64,000 nt of DNA. It comes from Micromonospora cathayae (GTDB lineage: Bacteria > Actinomycetota > Actinomycetes > Mycobacteriales > Micromonosporaceae). The stretch is from positions 3,100,001-3,164,000 of the forward strand of contig NZ_CP118615.1 in the NCBI RefSeq assembly GCF_028993575.1, in the 5' to 3' direction. The position numbers and the translations under genes were made by a program. Position 1 is the stretch's first letter. Every line of letters starts with the position of its first letter. Below are positions 55,184 through 63,265 of the stretch, piece by piece. Under the pieces are notes generated by a model. That model was given only the letters and a program-made list of their open reading frames with translations, had not been told where the DNA came from and did not search any database.

Positions 55184-55845
55184 CGGCGGGCCCTGACCGA
55201 GCGGGGGAGCCAGGTGGTGCGGTACCGGGTACGCCGGAACGGGACGACCCGGTGACGGGGGCGGCCGACCCGACGCCGCCGGCCGTGGTGGCGGCGGTCC
55301 CGGTGGTGAACGCGGCCAACGCGCTGACCGCGCTGCGGCTGGTGCTGGTGCCGGTGTTCGCGGCGCTGGTGGTGGCCTCGGAGCTGACCCACGCCGGCTG
55401 GCGGGTGGCGGCCTGCCTGGTGTTCGCGCTCGCCTCGCTCACCGACTTCGTCGACGGCTGGATCGCCCGCCGGTTCGGGCTGGTCACCTCGGTCGGCAAG
55501 GTCGCCGACCCGATCGCCGACAAGGCGCTCACCGGGGCCGCCCTGTTGCTGCTCTCCTGGTACGCCCTGCTGCCCTGGTGGGTGACCGTGGTGATCCTCA
55601 CCCGGGAACTGGGGGTCACCCTGATCCGCTTCTGGGTGATCCGGCACGGGGTGATCGCGGCCAGCCGGGGCGGCAAGGCGAAGACCGCCCTGCAGATCCT
55701 CGCCATCGTCTGGTATCTCTGGCCGATGTCGGCCGGCTGGGCCGTGGTGGGGCACTGGATCATGGCCGTCGCGGTGATCGTCACCGTGGTCACCGGCTTC
55801 GACTACGTGGCCCGCGCCCTGCGACTGCGTACCGCCGTCAGGTGA
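55180..55845 (+). CDS. pgsA: CDP-diacylglycerol-glycerol-3-phosphate 3-phosphatidyltransferase
   Basis: A 221-residue CDP-alcohol phosphatidyltransferase. The family motif D-x2-D-G-x2-A-R...G-x3-D-x3-D is seen as [13 protein letters not shown]...[10 protein letters not shown] (D89, D92 first pair). Five or six membrane helices; a 40-residue disordered N-terminus. Makes phosphatidylglycerol phosphate or a related lipid (PgsA2/PgsA3-like). Coupled to rimO by GTGA, and upstream of cinA-clgR-pspA. Confidence 0.92.
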   Translation: MTAGPDRAGEPGGAVPGTPERDDPVTGAADPTPPAVVAAVPVVNAANALTALRLVLVPVFAALVVASELTHAGWRVAACLVFALASLTDFVDGWIARRFGLVTSVGKVADPIADKALTGAALLLLSWYALLPWWVTVVILTRELGVTLIRFWVIRHGVIAASRGGKAKTALQILAIVWYLWPMSAGWAVVGHWIMAVAVIVTVVTGFDYVARALRLRTAVR

Positions 55846-55952
55846 CGCCGGGCGGATCGTTGAGCACCACGGCCGGAGGACGCGGGGACGTGCACCCCGC
55901 GAACCGGACGACACCGGTGTCGAGGCGGTCCGGGCGGGGAAGGAGTGCGGGC

Positions 55953-56501
55953 ATGGCAGGGGTACGTGGGGCCGGGGGGACCGGCGGTGACGACCGGCCG
56001 GCCACCAATCCGGCGGCCGGGGTGGTGCACCGGCTCTCCGAGCGGGGCGAGACGCTCGCCACGGTCGAGTCGCTGACCGGCGGGTCGCTGGCCGCCTCGA
56101 TCGTGGAGATCGCCGGGGTGAGCGGCATTTTCCGGGGCGGCCTGGTGGTGTACGCCACCGAGCTGAAGTCGCGGCTGGCCGGGGTGCCGGAGGGCCTGCT
56201 GGCCGAGCGCGGGCCGGTCGATCCGGACGTGGCGGTGGCGTTGGCCGAGGGCGGCCGGGACCGCTGCGACGCGGACTGGGGGTTGGCGACGACCGGGGTG
56301 GCCGGCCCGGAGCCGCAGGACGGCAAGCCGGTCGGTCTGGTCTTCGTCGCGGTGGCCGGACCGAACGGAACGGCGGTCCGGGAACTCGATCTGGACGGTG
56401 GCCGCGACCACATCCGGTCGGCCGCCGTGGTGGAGGCGTTACGGCTGCTCACAGCCCAGATCAGCGCTGCCGGGGAGGCCGTCGACAGCGCCGTGTGCTG
56501 A
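55953..56501 (+). CDS. CinA C-terminal domain protein (nicotinamide-nucleotide amidohydrolase type)
   Basis: A 182-residue stand-alone CinA C-terminal domain. [48 protein letters not shown] and [24 protein letters not shown] match PncC, which deamidates NMN. The usual ESCTGG has leucine at the cysteine position here (ESLTGG), with the catalytic serine kept. Shine-Dalgarno aaggag at 55940. Between pgsA and clgR, a conserved actinobacterial position. Confidence 0.9.
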   Translation: MAGVRGAGGTGGDDRPATNPAAGVVHRLSERGETLATVESLTGGSLAASIVEIAGVSGIFRGGLVVYATELKSRLAGVPEGLLAERGPVDPDVAVALAEGGRDRCDADWGLATTGVAGPEPQDGKPVGLVFVAVAGPNGTAVRELDLDGGRDHIRSAAVVEALRLLTAQISAAGEAVDSAVC

Positions 56502-56555
56502 GGCCGGTGCGCCGGTGGACCGGGCGGGGCGGTATGTCGGAGGGGCCCTTTGCGG

Positions 56556-56600
56556 GTACGGTTGCGGGAAGACTCCGACGGTACGGTTCGGTGGCGGGAC
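56556..56600 (+). promoter_or_regulatory. Imperfect direct repeat upstream of clgR, candidate operator
   Basis: GTACGGTTgcggga (56556) recurs as GTACGGTT followed by cggtggcggga (56581), 25 bp apart. Located 60-105 bases before the clgR start, it is a reasonable place for autoregulation by ClgR; match to the ClgR consensus not verified. Confidence 0.35.
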
Positions 56601-56659
56601 GCCTCACCGCGTCCGGCACGGTCCGGCCGGCGGGGAGAGGTCCCGTCAAGGGAGGTGCG

Positions 56660-57103
56660 ATGGTCCTGCTACGCCGGGTGATCGGTGACGCACTGCGGGC
56701 GCGCAGGCAGGGGCAGCACCGTACCCTGCGCGAGGTCTCCTCCGCCGCGAACGTCAGCCTGGGTTACCTCTCCGAGATCGAACGTGGTCAGAAGGAGCCC
56801 TCCAGCGAGCTGCTCGCCGCCATCTGCGACGCGCTCGGTGCCCGCCTGTCCGAGCTGCTCCGCGAGGTCAGTGACACGGTGGCGCTGGCCGAGCAGATGC
56901 CGGTCGGGCTGGTCCCGGTCGCCGACCAGCCGACCGAGCCGGTGGCGCGTCCGGCCGTCCGCAAGGTCGCCGCGCAGGGCGTCCGGCAGGTCGGTGCCGA
57001 CGGCCCGGTCTCGGTGGCGGTCCGGCAGGACTCGCCGCTCAAGGCGACCCTGCGGGCCACCCGGGTCCGCCCCGCCGAGCGGGACGTGGTCTGCGCCGCC
57101 TGA
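56660..57103 (+). CDS. clgR: XRE-family regulator ClgR
   Basis: A 147-residue protein with an N-terminal Cro/C1-type helix-turn-helix: [40 protein letters not shown], which is nearly diagnostic for ClgR, activator of clp protease, recO-type and psp genes in actinobacteria. The C-terminus is a flexible tail ending ...VVCAA; C-terminal AA is the kind of tail recognised by ClpP proteases, and ClgR of Corynebacterium and Streptomyces is indeed Clp-degraded. ATG 56660 follows gggaggt. Directly upstream of pspA, as in Mycobacterium. Confidence 0.92.
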   Translation: MVLLRRVIGDALRARRQGQHRTLREVSSAANVSLGYLSEIERGQKEPSSELLAAICDALGARLSELLREVSDTVALAEQMPVGLVPVADQPTEPVARPAVRKVAAQGVRQVGADGPVSVAVRQDSPLKATLRATRVRPAERDVVCAA

Positions 57104-57389
57104 GCCGGGCCGCTTCTGCTCCCGGCACGATCGCCGACGCCCGACGCCCGACGCCGTGGCCCGTGGTCCTGCTTCCGGCGCGGTCGCGGACGCCCGTCGT
57201 CCCGCAGCGTCGCCGCGTGGTCGACCTGGCCTCTGCCGCGTAGGGTTGATCAGCAGGTGGCGTCGGGTTCCGGCACCGTCTCGGCAGAGGTGGCGCGCGG
57301 CTGGGACGATGGTGACGCCGCTGGTTGCCGGGCGGCGGTGTCCGGCACGGTGTGAGGCGCAGCGACGCGACTGAGGGGATACCGCGAAG

Positions 57390-58262
57390 ATGGCGAACCC
57401 GTTCGTCAAGGGTTGGAAGTACCTGATGGCGCTCTTCGGCGCCCGGATCGACGAGCACGCCGATCCGAAGGTGCAGATCCAGCAGGCCATCGAGGAGGCA
57501 CAGCGCCAGCACCAGGCCCTGGTGCAGCAGGCCGCCGCGGTGATCGGCAACCAACGCCAGCTCGAGATGAAGCTCTCCCGGCAGATGTCCGAGGTCGAGC
57601 GGCTCCAGGGGATGGCCCGGCAGGCGCTCGTCCTGGCCGACCAGGCCCGCGCCAAGGGCGACGAGGCCGAGGCCGCCCGGTACGAGCAGTCCGCGCAGAC
57701 GCTCGCCAGCCAGCTGGTCTCCGCCGAGCAGGCCGCCGAGGACCTCAAGACCCTGCACGACCAGGCCATCGGTGCCGCCGCCCAGGCCCGGCGTGCGGTG
57801 GAGAACAACTCGATGATCCTCCAGCAGAAGCTGGCCGAGCGCACCAAGCTGCTCAGCCAGCTCGAGCAGGCCAAGATGCAGGAGAGCGTGGCCCGCTCGC
57901 TGGAGTCGATGTCCGCGCTCACCGCCCCCGCCAACACCCCCAGCCTGGACGAGGTGCGCGACCGCATCGAGCGGCGGTACGCCAACGCGATGGGCCGTGC
58001 CGAACTGGCCGGCAACTCGGTCGAGGGCCGGATGTTGGAGATCCAGAAGGCCAGCCTCGACTCGGCCGGGTCGTCCCGGCTGGAGCAGATCCGGGCCAGC
58101 ATGGCCGGCGAGCAGCTCGGCGCACGTCCGGAACGCTCCGGCGTCGAGCAGGCGGCCCCCACCGCTCCCGCCGCCGACCCGGCCGGTGTCGCCCGGCTCG
58201 ACGAGATCCGGGCCAGCCTCGGGCGCGACCGGGGCACCGGGGACACCACCGCCGCCGGCTGA
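57390..58262 (+). CDS. pspA: PspA/IM30 family envelope-stress protein
   Basis: A 290-residue PspA/IM30 protein, mostly a long coiled coil ([51 protein letters not shown]...). It stabilises the membrane under stress; ortholog of the mycobacterial 35-kDa antigen Rv2744c. The 286-base gap upstream carries TAGGGT at 57241, a possible -10 for its own promoter. The C-terminus has two near-identical [18 protein letters not shown] segments. Followed 23 bases later by the pspM-like gene. Confidence 0.93.
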   Translation: MANPFVKGWKYLMALFGARIDEHADPKVQIQQAIEEAQRQHQALVQQAAAVIGNQRQLEMKLSRQMSEVERLQGMARQALVLADQARAKGDEAEAARYEQSAQTLASQLVSAEQAAEDLKTLHDQAIGAAAQARRAVENNSMILQQKLAERTKLLSQLEQAKMQESVARSLESMSALTAPANTPSLDEVRDRIERRYANAMGRAELAGNSVEGRMLEIQKASLDSAGSSRLEQIRASMAGEQLGARPERSGVEQAAPTAPAADPAGVARLDEIRASLGRDRGTGDTTAAG

Positions 58263-58285
58263 GCGGCCAGGTCGAGGAGGCAGGC

Positions 58286-59065
58286 GTGGCAGACGAGCGA
58301 GCACGGTACTTCCGACGGCTGCGCCGGTTGCGGGCGTCCGCCCGGCGGTGGAGCGTCACCGCCGGTGGGCTCGGCGGGGCGGCGGCGATCCTCACCCCGT
58401 ACGCCGGTATCGGCCTGCCCGACGCGGCCTGGGCGGGCGCGGCCGGCGGTGCTCTCGCCCTGGCCGCCTGGCGCTGGATCGACCTGCGGGCGCTCGCGGC
58501 GCAGCCGGCCCCACCGGCGCTGGACCCGGCCGAGGCCGCCGCCCGGTCCCGGGCCCGGCTGGTCGCGGCGGTGGAACGGCTGCCCGTCGGCCCGGGGGTG
58601 CTCGCCGAGGTACGTCGGTTCCGGTCCCGGGCGGCGTTGCGGGGTACGGCCGCTGCCGAGCCCTGGGCCCGGCTGGACCGGGCCGCGCTGACCCTCGCCG
58701 GGATGGCCGGCCGGCTCACCGGGCTGGCCGAACCGGCGCTGCTGGAGGCGGCGGCGGCCGACCGGTCGCTGCGGGACCTGGCCGAGCGGGTGGCGAGCGT
58801 GGAACGGACCGTACGACTCGCCCCGTCACCGGCCCGGGAGTCGCTGGCCGACACCCACCGAACGCTGGTCGGGCAGCTCCACGACGGGGTCGCCGCGTAC
58901 GAGCAGCTCGTGGTCGCGGCGGCCGGGTACGTCGCCGAGGACGCCCGACCCACCGGCGCGCACCCGGCCGCCTCCCGGTTGACCGAGGCGACCGACCTGC
59001 TGCACGGGGTCGCCTCGGCCCTGGCCGAGCTGCGTGCGGTCGGCGACCAGCGCCGGGCGGCGTGA
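58286..59065 (+). CDS. pspM: PspM-like envelope stress membrane protein
   Basis: A 259-residue protein with two hydrophobic segments near the N-terminus (SVTAGGLGGAAAILTPYAGIGLP, AAWAGAAGGALALAAW) followed by helical, Ala-rich cytosolic part. By position (after clgR-pspA) and topology it corresponds to Rv2743c/PspM of Mycobacterium, which anchors PspA to the membrane; sequence identity cannot be judged here. GTG 58286 is supported by gaggagg upstream. Confidence 0.75.
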   Translation: MADERARYFRRLRRLRASARRWSVTAGGLGGAAAILTPYAGIGLPDAAWAGAAGGALALAAWRWIDLRALAAQPAPPALDPAEAAARSRARLVAAVERLPVGPGVLAEVRRFRSRAALRGTAAAEPWARLDRAALTLAGMAGRLTGLAEPALLEAAAADRSLRDLAERVASVERTVRLAPSPARESLADTHRTLVGQLHDGVAAYEQLVVAAAGYVAEDARPTGAHPAASRLTEATDLLHGVASALAELRAVGDQRRAA

Positions 59066-59179
59066 CGCCCCGGGCCCGCCGGGCCGCCTGACGTCCCGAT
59101 GTCTTCGGCCGCCCGTGCGGCTCCGGCCCCGCCGGGCTGGTCGTGCGGCCCCGGGCCTGCCGGGCGCGGCACCGGCCCG

Positions 59180-62100
59180 TCAGGTGGGGGTGGTGACCGG
59201 CACCGGCCCGGTGTACGCGGAACTGCCCACCACGTTGACCGCGCGCACCCGGTACCAGTAGGTCGCCCCCCGGTCCAGACCGGTGTTGGTGAAGCCGCGC
59301 CCGGACACGGTGAAGGTGACCAGTTCCCGGCTGAACGCCGGGTCGGCGGCGCGGTCCACCACGAACCCGCAACCGGTCCCGGCCGGTGCGCCGGCGGTCC
59401 ACCGCAGGATCACCGTGGCCGTCCCGGGTGTCGGGGCGCACGCGGTGGCGATGACCGTGGTCGGTGTCCTCGGCATCGGCGGGGTGGTCACCACGCTGAC
59501 CGTGGACCAGGGCGAGGCGGTACCCAGGTAGGTGGTCCGGACCCGGTAGTAGTACGTCGTCTCCGGGGCCACCCGGGCATCGACGTGGTGGTCGGTGACG
59601 CCGACGGCGGTGGTGCCGGGGCCGCTGGTGAAGGTCGGGTTGGTGGCCCGCTGCACGTCCACGCCGGTGGCGAAGGAACGGTTCCGCCAGCGCAGCGCGA
59701 TCCGCAGCGGCGCGGCGGGCGCGACGGCCGCGGTCAGGTCGGTCGGCGCGGTCAGCCGGACCACCGCCGGGACACTGTTCGACCAGGCCGAACAGCCGGC
59801 TCCGTGCTCCGCCCGGATCCGGTAGTGGTAGGTCACGCCCGGGGTGACGGTGGCGTCGACGTACCGGGTCGCGGTGGCGGCCACGGTGAGGGTGGTGACG
59901 CCCGTCCGGAAGGTCGGGTCGGTGGCCCGTTCCAGCCGGTGCGCGGTGGCCGACGGGCGGCCGCCGGGAGGCGGGAACGGGCCGGTGGTGCTCCCGGGCA
60001 GCGGGCCGCCGGTGCCGGGAGGCGGGACCGGGCCGCTGGTGGTGCTGGGCAGCGACGGGCCGCCGGTGGTGCCGGTGGAGCCGTGACCGGTCCAGGCGAG
60101 CGCGACCGCCGGCAGCGCGATGGCCGACCCGGGAACGGCGGTGGCGGTCAGCCCGGTCGGTGCCGGCGGCGACACCCGCAGCACCAACGGCCGGGCCGCC
60201 CCCTGGTCGCGGTGGCCGGCGAGCTGGCTGTGCCACCGGTACTCCCAGCCCAGGTCGACCGGTCGGCTGCCCGGGTCGGTCGGGTCGAGGGGGCGTACGC
60301 AGTCGCCGACGGTGAAGGGCAGGCTGGGCGGGACGGGGCGCAGGGCGACCACCACGTCCTCGCCCGGGTCCACCCGGACGGTGTCCTTCCAGCCGCGCTC
60401 GTCCGGTTCCGGCGGGTGGACGGTGCCGTCCCGGGTCACCCGGTTGACCAGTTGCCCGCCGCCACCGTCGATGTGCAGTGACTGGGTGAGCCGGCTGTCG
60501 CCACTGATCCGCCACAGTTGGGTGCCGTCGGTGGGCGCACCGACCCCGACCGCCGGCTCGGTGCCGGCCAGGATCTCGGTGGGCGGGTCGGTCGGCGTGG
60601 GCACGACCGCCGGCCCGGCGGCGGTCAACCGGGCGGTCAGCCGGCCGTGCCCGGGTTCGAACACCTGCCGTACCGCCTTGTTCCACACCGGCAGGGTGAC
60701 CGGTCCGGCCGCCCCGGTCGGGGTGAAGCTGACCGAGGTGGCGTGCACCGGCACCACCGTCTCCCGCTCGGTGCGGGTGCCGAACGCCGGGTCGTACCCG
60801 GGCTGCGGCACGATCGGCGGCGGCTGGCTGGCCGCGTACGCGCCGGGCAGCCGCTTCCGCAGCCGACCCAGGTCGTACCGGTCGGCGGGGCTGCCCTCCA
60901 CCCGGAACTGGAGCAGGGTACGGGTGTCCGGGCCGTACCCGGGGACGGCTCCGGGGGAGCCGGCGTGGTGGTCGTAGCGGGGGTCGTCGCCGGGCAGCGG
61001 GGCCGGGCAGTCGTTGTAGAGGATCAGCGTGGCCCCCGGTGGCACCGCCGCGAAATCGATCACGACGTCGGCCCGTTCGCCGGGGGCGAGCAGCAGGGCG
61101 TGCCCGTCGAGGTCGGGGGCGGCCGGGTCGGGCCGGTCGTACCGGTAGCCGACCGGCCGGTTCGGCAGCACCACCGGGGCGGGCAGCAGGCCGCACTCGT
61201 TGCCGATCCGGACGATGGCCGGCCCGGCCGCCGCCGGGTCCGGCACACCGCCGGCCCGCCCGTCCGCCGGCCAGTACGCCGGCCGGCCCGGGGCGCGGAC
61301 CGCCTCGACCATCGGCACCTCGCCCGCCCCGGCGTCGCCGAGGCTGCCGTCGGCCCGCCACATCGGGCCGTCCGAGCGGGCCCGGTAGAGCTGGAGGTTC
61401 AGGCTGCGGTCCGGGCAGGCGTTGAGGATCCGGAACCGGTACGCCCGGGGCTGGACCGTCAGGTACGGGTAGGCGATCCCGTTGACCAGCGGGGTGTCCC
61501 CGTACACGTCGGGCACCGCCGACGGGTGCGGCACGCCCGGGGCCAGCGGTGGCTGCTCGGGCGCGGTCACCGGATCGTGGTACGGGTTGTCCACCGGGCC
61601 GTGCGCCACCGGCCCCGGGTTCCGGCACCACGGCCCGTAGTCCCACCGGCCGGTCGGGTTCCGCCCGTCGGGCCGGAACGGGTTCTGCCGGGGCTGGTAG
61701 ACGTGCGGGTACCAGAGGCTGCCCCGGGCTCCCCAACGGTCCCGGTCCCAGGTCGGGTCCTCGGCGGCGAGCTGGGTGTCGTCCGGTACGAAGGTCCGGT
61801 CGGTGATCACCAGGGGGAGCTGGTCGGCGGGGAGGACACCGTCGGCGACCAGCCGTTCCTCGGCCGGGTCGGTGAGCAGGTACGGCGCGAGCTGCCCGGT
61901 GTAGGTGGTCAGCCGGGACAGACCGAGGGTGTTGTCGTGGAACCAGAGCAGCCGGCCGCTCTGGTCGTTCGGGAAGTACAGCGTGGTCGCCCCCGCGCCG
62001 GGGGCCGGCATGTCCGGTACATGGGTCAGTCCGGGACCGGTCGGGTACGGGGTGATCTCCCCGGCCGGGGTGATCCACTGGGTGGGGTTGCCGGCGCTGA

Positions 62101-63106
62101 TCCAGCCGGTCCAGGCCCCGGCCAGGCGGAGCACCGCCCGGTTCTGCGGGTACGGTGCCGGCCCGGCCAGTGGCCCGGCACCGGCCCCCGGCACGGTCGG
62201 GTCGACCGGCAGGAACAGCTCGCCGGCCGTCCCGGTGGGCAGCTGGTTGATGAACTTGACCCGGACCGGCCGGCCGCGTCGGGCCACCACCATCGGCCCG
62301 AGGTGGTACGCCCGGCCGGGCGGGACGACCGTGTTGTGCCCGTCCCGGTCGGTGCCGAGGTTGAGCTGACGGTAGCCGCGCAGCCGGGTGGGCGGCAGGT
62401 CCCGGTGCAGGCGCTGGCTGTACTCGGTCAGGCCGATCTCGTAGTAGTCGCAGCCCGGGTAGCTGATCGTGTCGGGGACCGCCACCGGTAGCTGCCCGGT
62501 CGCCTCGTCCGCCGGGCCGGAGCCGGAGGTGCGGCCGGAGCCGGAGCTGGGGGTGGAGCGGGAGGTGGGGGCGGAGCCGGAGCTGGGGGTGGAGCGGGAG
62601 GTGGGGGCGGAGCCGGAGCTGGGGGTGGAGCCTGGCGCGGAGCCCGGCCCGGGAGCGGAGCCGGGGCCGGGGCCGGGGATGGGCAGCGGGTCGACGAACT
62701 TGCGCAGTCCGGTCCCGGGGACCACCCGGCCGGACGGGTCGAGCCGGGGGCGTGGGCTGGTGGCGAAGTTCGGTTCCGGGCCGAAGAGCCGGGGTGCCGC
62801 AGCCGGGTCGAGGGCCGCCGGCACCGGACCTGCCGGGAGCACCGTCGGTGCCGGACCTGCCGGGAGCACCGCCGGCACCGGAAGCACCGCCGGTGCCGGC
62901 ATCGGCTCGGTGATGTCGTCGGTGGTGGCGGCATCGTCGGCGGTGGCGACGTCGGTGGTGGCGGCATCGTCGGCGGTGGCGGCATCGGTGGGGGCGGCAT
63001 CGTTGGTGGTGGCGGTGGGGGCGGAGGTGGGGGCGCTCCGGGCAGCCGGCACGTTGCCGGTGCCGGTCGCCGTCCGGGCGGGGCGGAATCTGCGGAAGAT
63101 GGCCAT
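59180..63106 (-). CDS. CotA-like multicopper-oxidase-fold protein with eroded copper sites and three FN3 repeats
   Basis: A 1308-residue protein. Residues 1-210: disordered Ala/Thr/Asp and Ser/Pro/Thr repeats without signal peptide or membrane helix. About 215-980: three cupredoxin domains clearly related to Bacillus spore-coat laccase CotA (YFPNDQSGRLLWFHDNTLG, ERLVADGVLPADQLPLVITDRTF). The copper motifs are degenerate: HLHG is RLAG (327-330), HDH is HDN (390-392), HPxHLH is QSLHID (875-880), HCHxxxH...M is HSQLAGH...A (959-970), so the type-1 Cys is Ser960. About 985-1308: three fibronectin type III repeats, the first with a Pro/Gly/Thr-rich insertion. ATG 63106 has ggggga-gag upstream. Probably not an active oxidase; a structural or spore-surface role is my inference. 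Confidence 0.8.
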   Translation of the reverse strand: MAIFRRFRPARTATGTGNVPAARSAPTSAPTATTNDAAPTDAATADDAATTDVATADDAATTDDITEPMPAPAVLPVPAVLPAGPAPTVLPAGPVPAALDPAAAPRLFGPEPNFATSPRPRLDPSGRVVPGTGLRKFVDPLPIPGPGPGSAPGPGSAPGSTPSSGSAPTSRSTPSSGSAPTSRSTPSSGSGRTSGSGPADEATGQLPVAVPDTISYPGCDYYEIGLTEYSQRLHRDLPPTRLRGYRQLNLGTDRDGHNTVVPPGRAYHLGPMVVARRGRPVRVKFINQLPTGTAGELFLPVDPTVPGAGAGPLAGPAPYPQNRAVLRLAGAWTGWISAGNPTQWITPAGEITPYPTGPGLTHVPDMPAPGAGATTLYFPNDQSGRLLWFHDNTLGLSRLTTYTGQLAPYLLTDPAEERLVADGVLPADQLPLVITDRTFVPDDTQLAAEDPTWDRDRWGARGSLWYPHVYQPRQNPFRPDGRNPTGRWDYGPWCRNPGPVAHGPVDNPYHDPVTAPEQPPLAPGVPHPSAVPDVYGDTPLVNGIAYPYLTVQPRAYRFRILNACPDRSLNLQLYRARSDGPMWRADGSLGDAGAGEVPMVEAVRAPGRPAYWPADGRAGGVPDPAAAGPAIVRIGNECGLLPAPVVLPNRPVGYRYDRPDPAAPDLDGHALLLAPGERADVVIDFAAVPPGATLILYNDCPAPLPGDDPRYDHHAGSPGAVPGYGPDTRTLLQFRVEGSPADRYDLGRLRKRLPGAYAASQPPPIVPQPGYDPAFGTRTERETVVPVHATSVSFTPTGAAGPVTLPVWNKAVRQVFEPGHGRLTARLTAAGPAVVPTPTDPPTEILAGTEPAVGVGAPTDGTQLWRISGDSRLTQSLHIDGGGGQLVNRVTRDGTVHPPEPDERGWKDTVRVDPGEDVVVALRPVPPSLPFTVGDCVRPLDPTDPGSRPVDLGWEYRWHSQLAGHRDQGAARPLVLRVSPPAPTGLTATAVPGSAIALPAVALAWTGHGSTGTTGGPSLPSTTSGPVPPPGTGGPLPGSTTGPFPPPGGRPSATAHRLERATDPTFRTGVTTLTVAATATRYVDATVTPGVTYHYRIRAEHGAGCSAWSNSVPAVVRLTAPTDLTAAVAPAAPLRIALRWRNRSFATGVDVQRATNPTFTSGPGTTAVGVTDHHVDARVAPETTYYYRVRTTYLGTASPWSTVSVVTTPPMPRTPTTVIATACAPTPGTATVILRWTAGAPAGTGCGFVVDRAADPAFSRELVTFTVSGRGFTNTGLDRGATYWYRVRAVNVVGSSAYTGPVPVTTPT
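62540..62632 (-). repeat. 36-nt tandem repeat in the CotA-like gene
   Basis: Copies begin at 62540, 62576 and 62612 (plus-strand gccggagctggggg), encoding the 12-residue unit S-G-S-A-P-T-S-R-S-T-P-S about 2.6 times. A separate 30-nt repeat (T-A-D-D-A-A-T-T-D) lies at 62930-63000. Confidence 0.75.
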
Positions 63107-63124
63107 GGCTCTCCCCCGGGACGG

Positions 63125-63166
63125 GGGTACGACGACCGTCACCCCGGTGTGACCGGGGTCGTACCC
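63125..63166 (-). promoter_or_regulatory. Long stem-loop in the leader of the CotA-like gene
   Basis: GGGTACGAC (63125-63133) pairs with 63158-63166, and inside it ACCCCGGT (63141-63148) with 63152-63159 around a GTG loop; the two stems share two bases. It ends 18 bases before the start codon, next to the ribosome binding site, so it could affect translation. Confidence 0.4.
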
Positions 63167-63265
63167 GTGGCGCTCTGCTGACAGTCTGTGAACGCGTAAC
63201 CGCAGCATGCGACGCGGGTGCCCGGGTGGGGAATTACCCAATCATCCCAATCTGCCGTTGATCGG

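Noticed and set aside
57104..57389. Small RNA or gene between clgR and pspA
   Set aside because: No good start, no strong hairpin; only scattered short GC repeats (gacgcccg) and a TAGGGT possible -10 at 57241.
58716..62078. 1120-codon minus-strand frame over the CotA-like gene
   Set aside because: Overlaps the CotA-like gene in another frame on the same strand; the product is Arg/Pro/Gly-rich with no motif, whereas the chosen frame has the cupredoxin and FN3 patterns.
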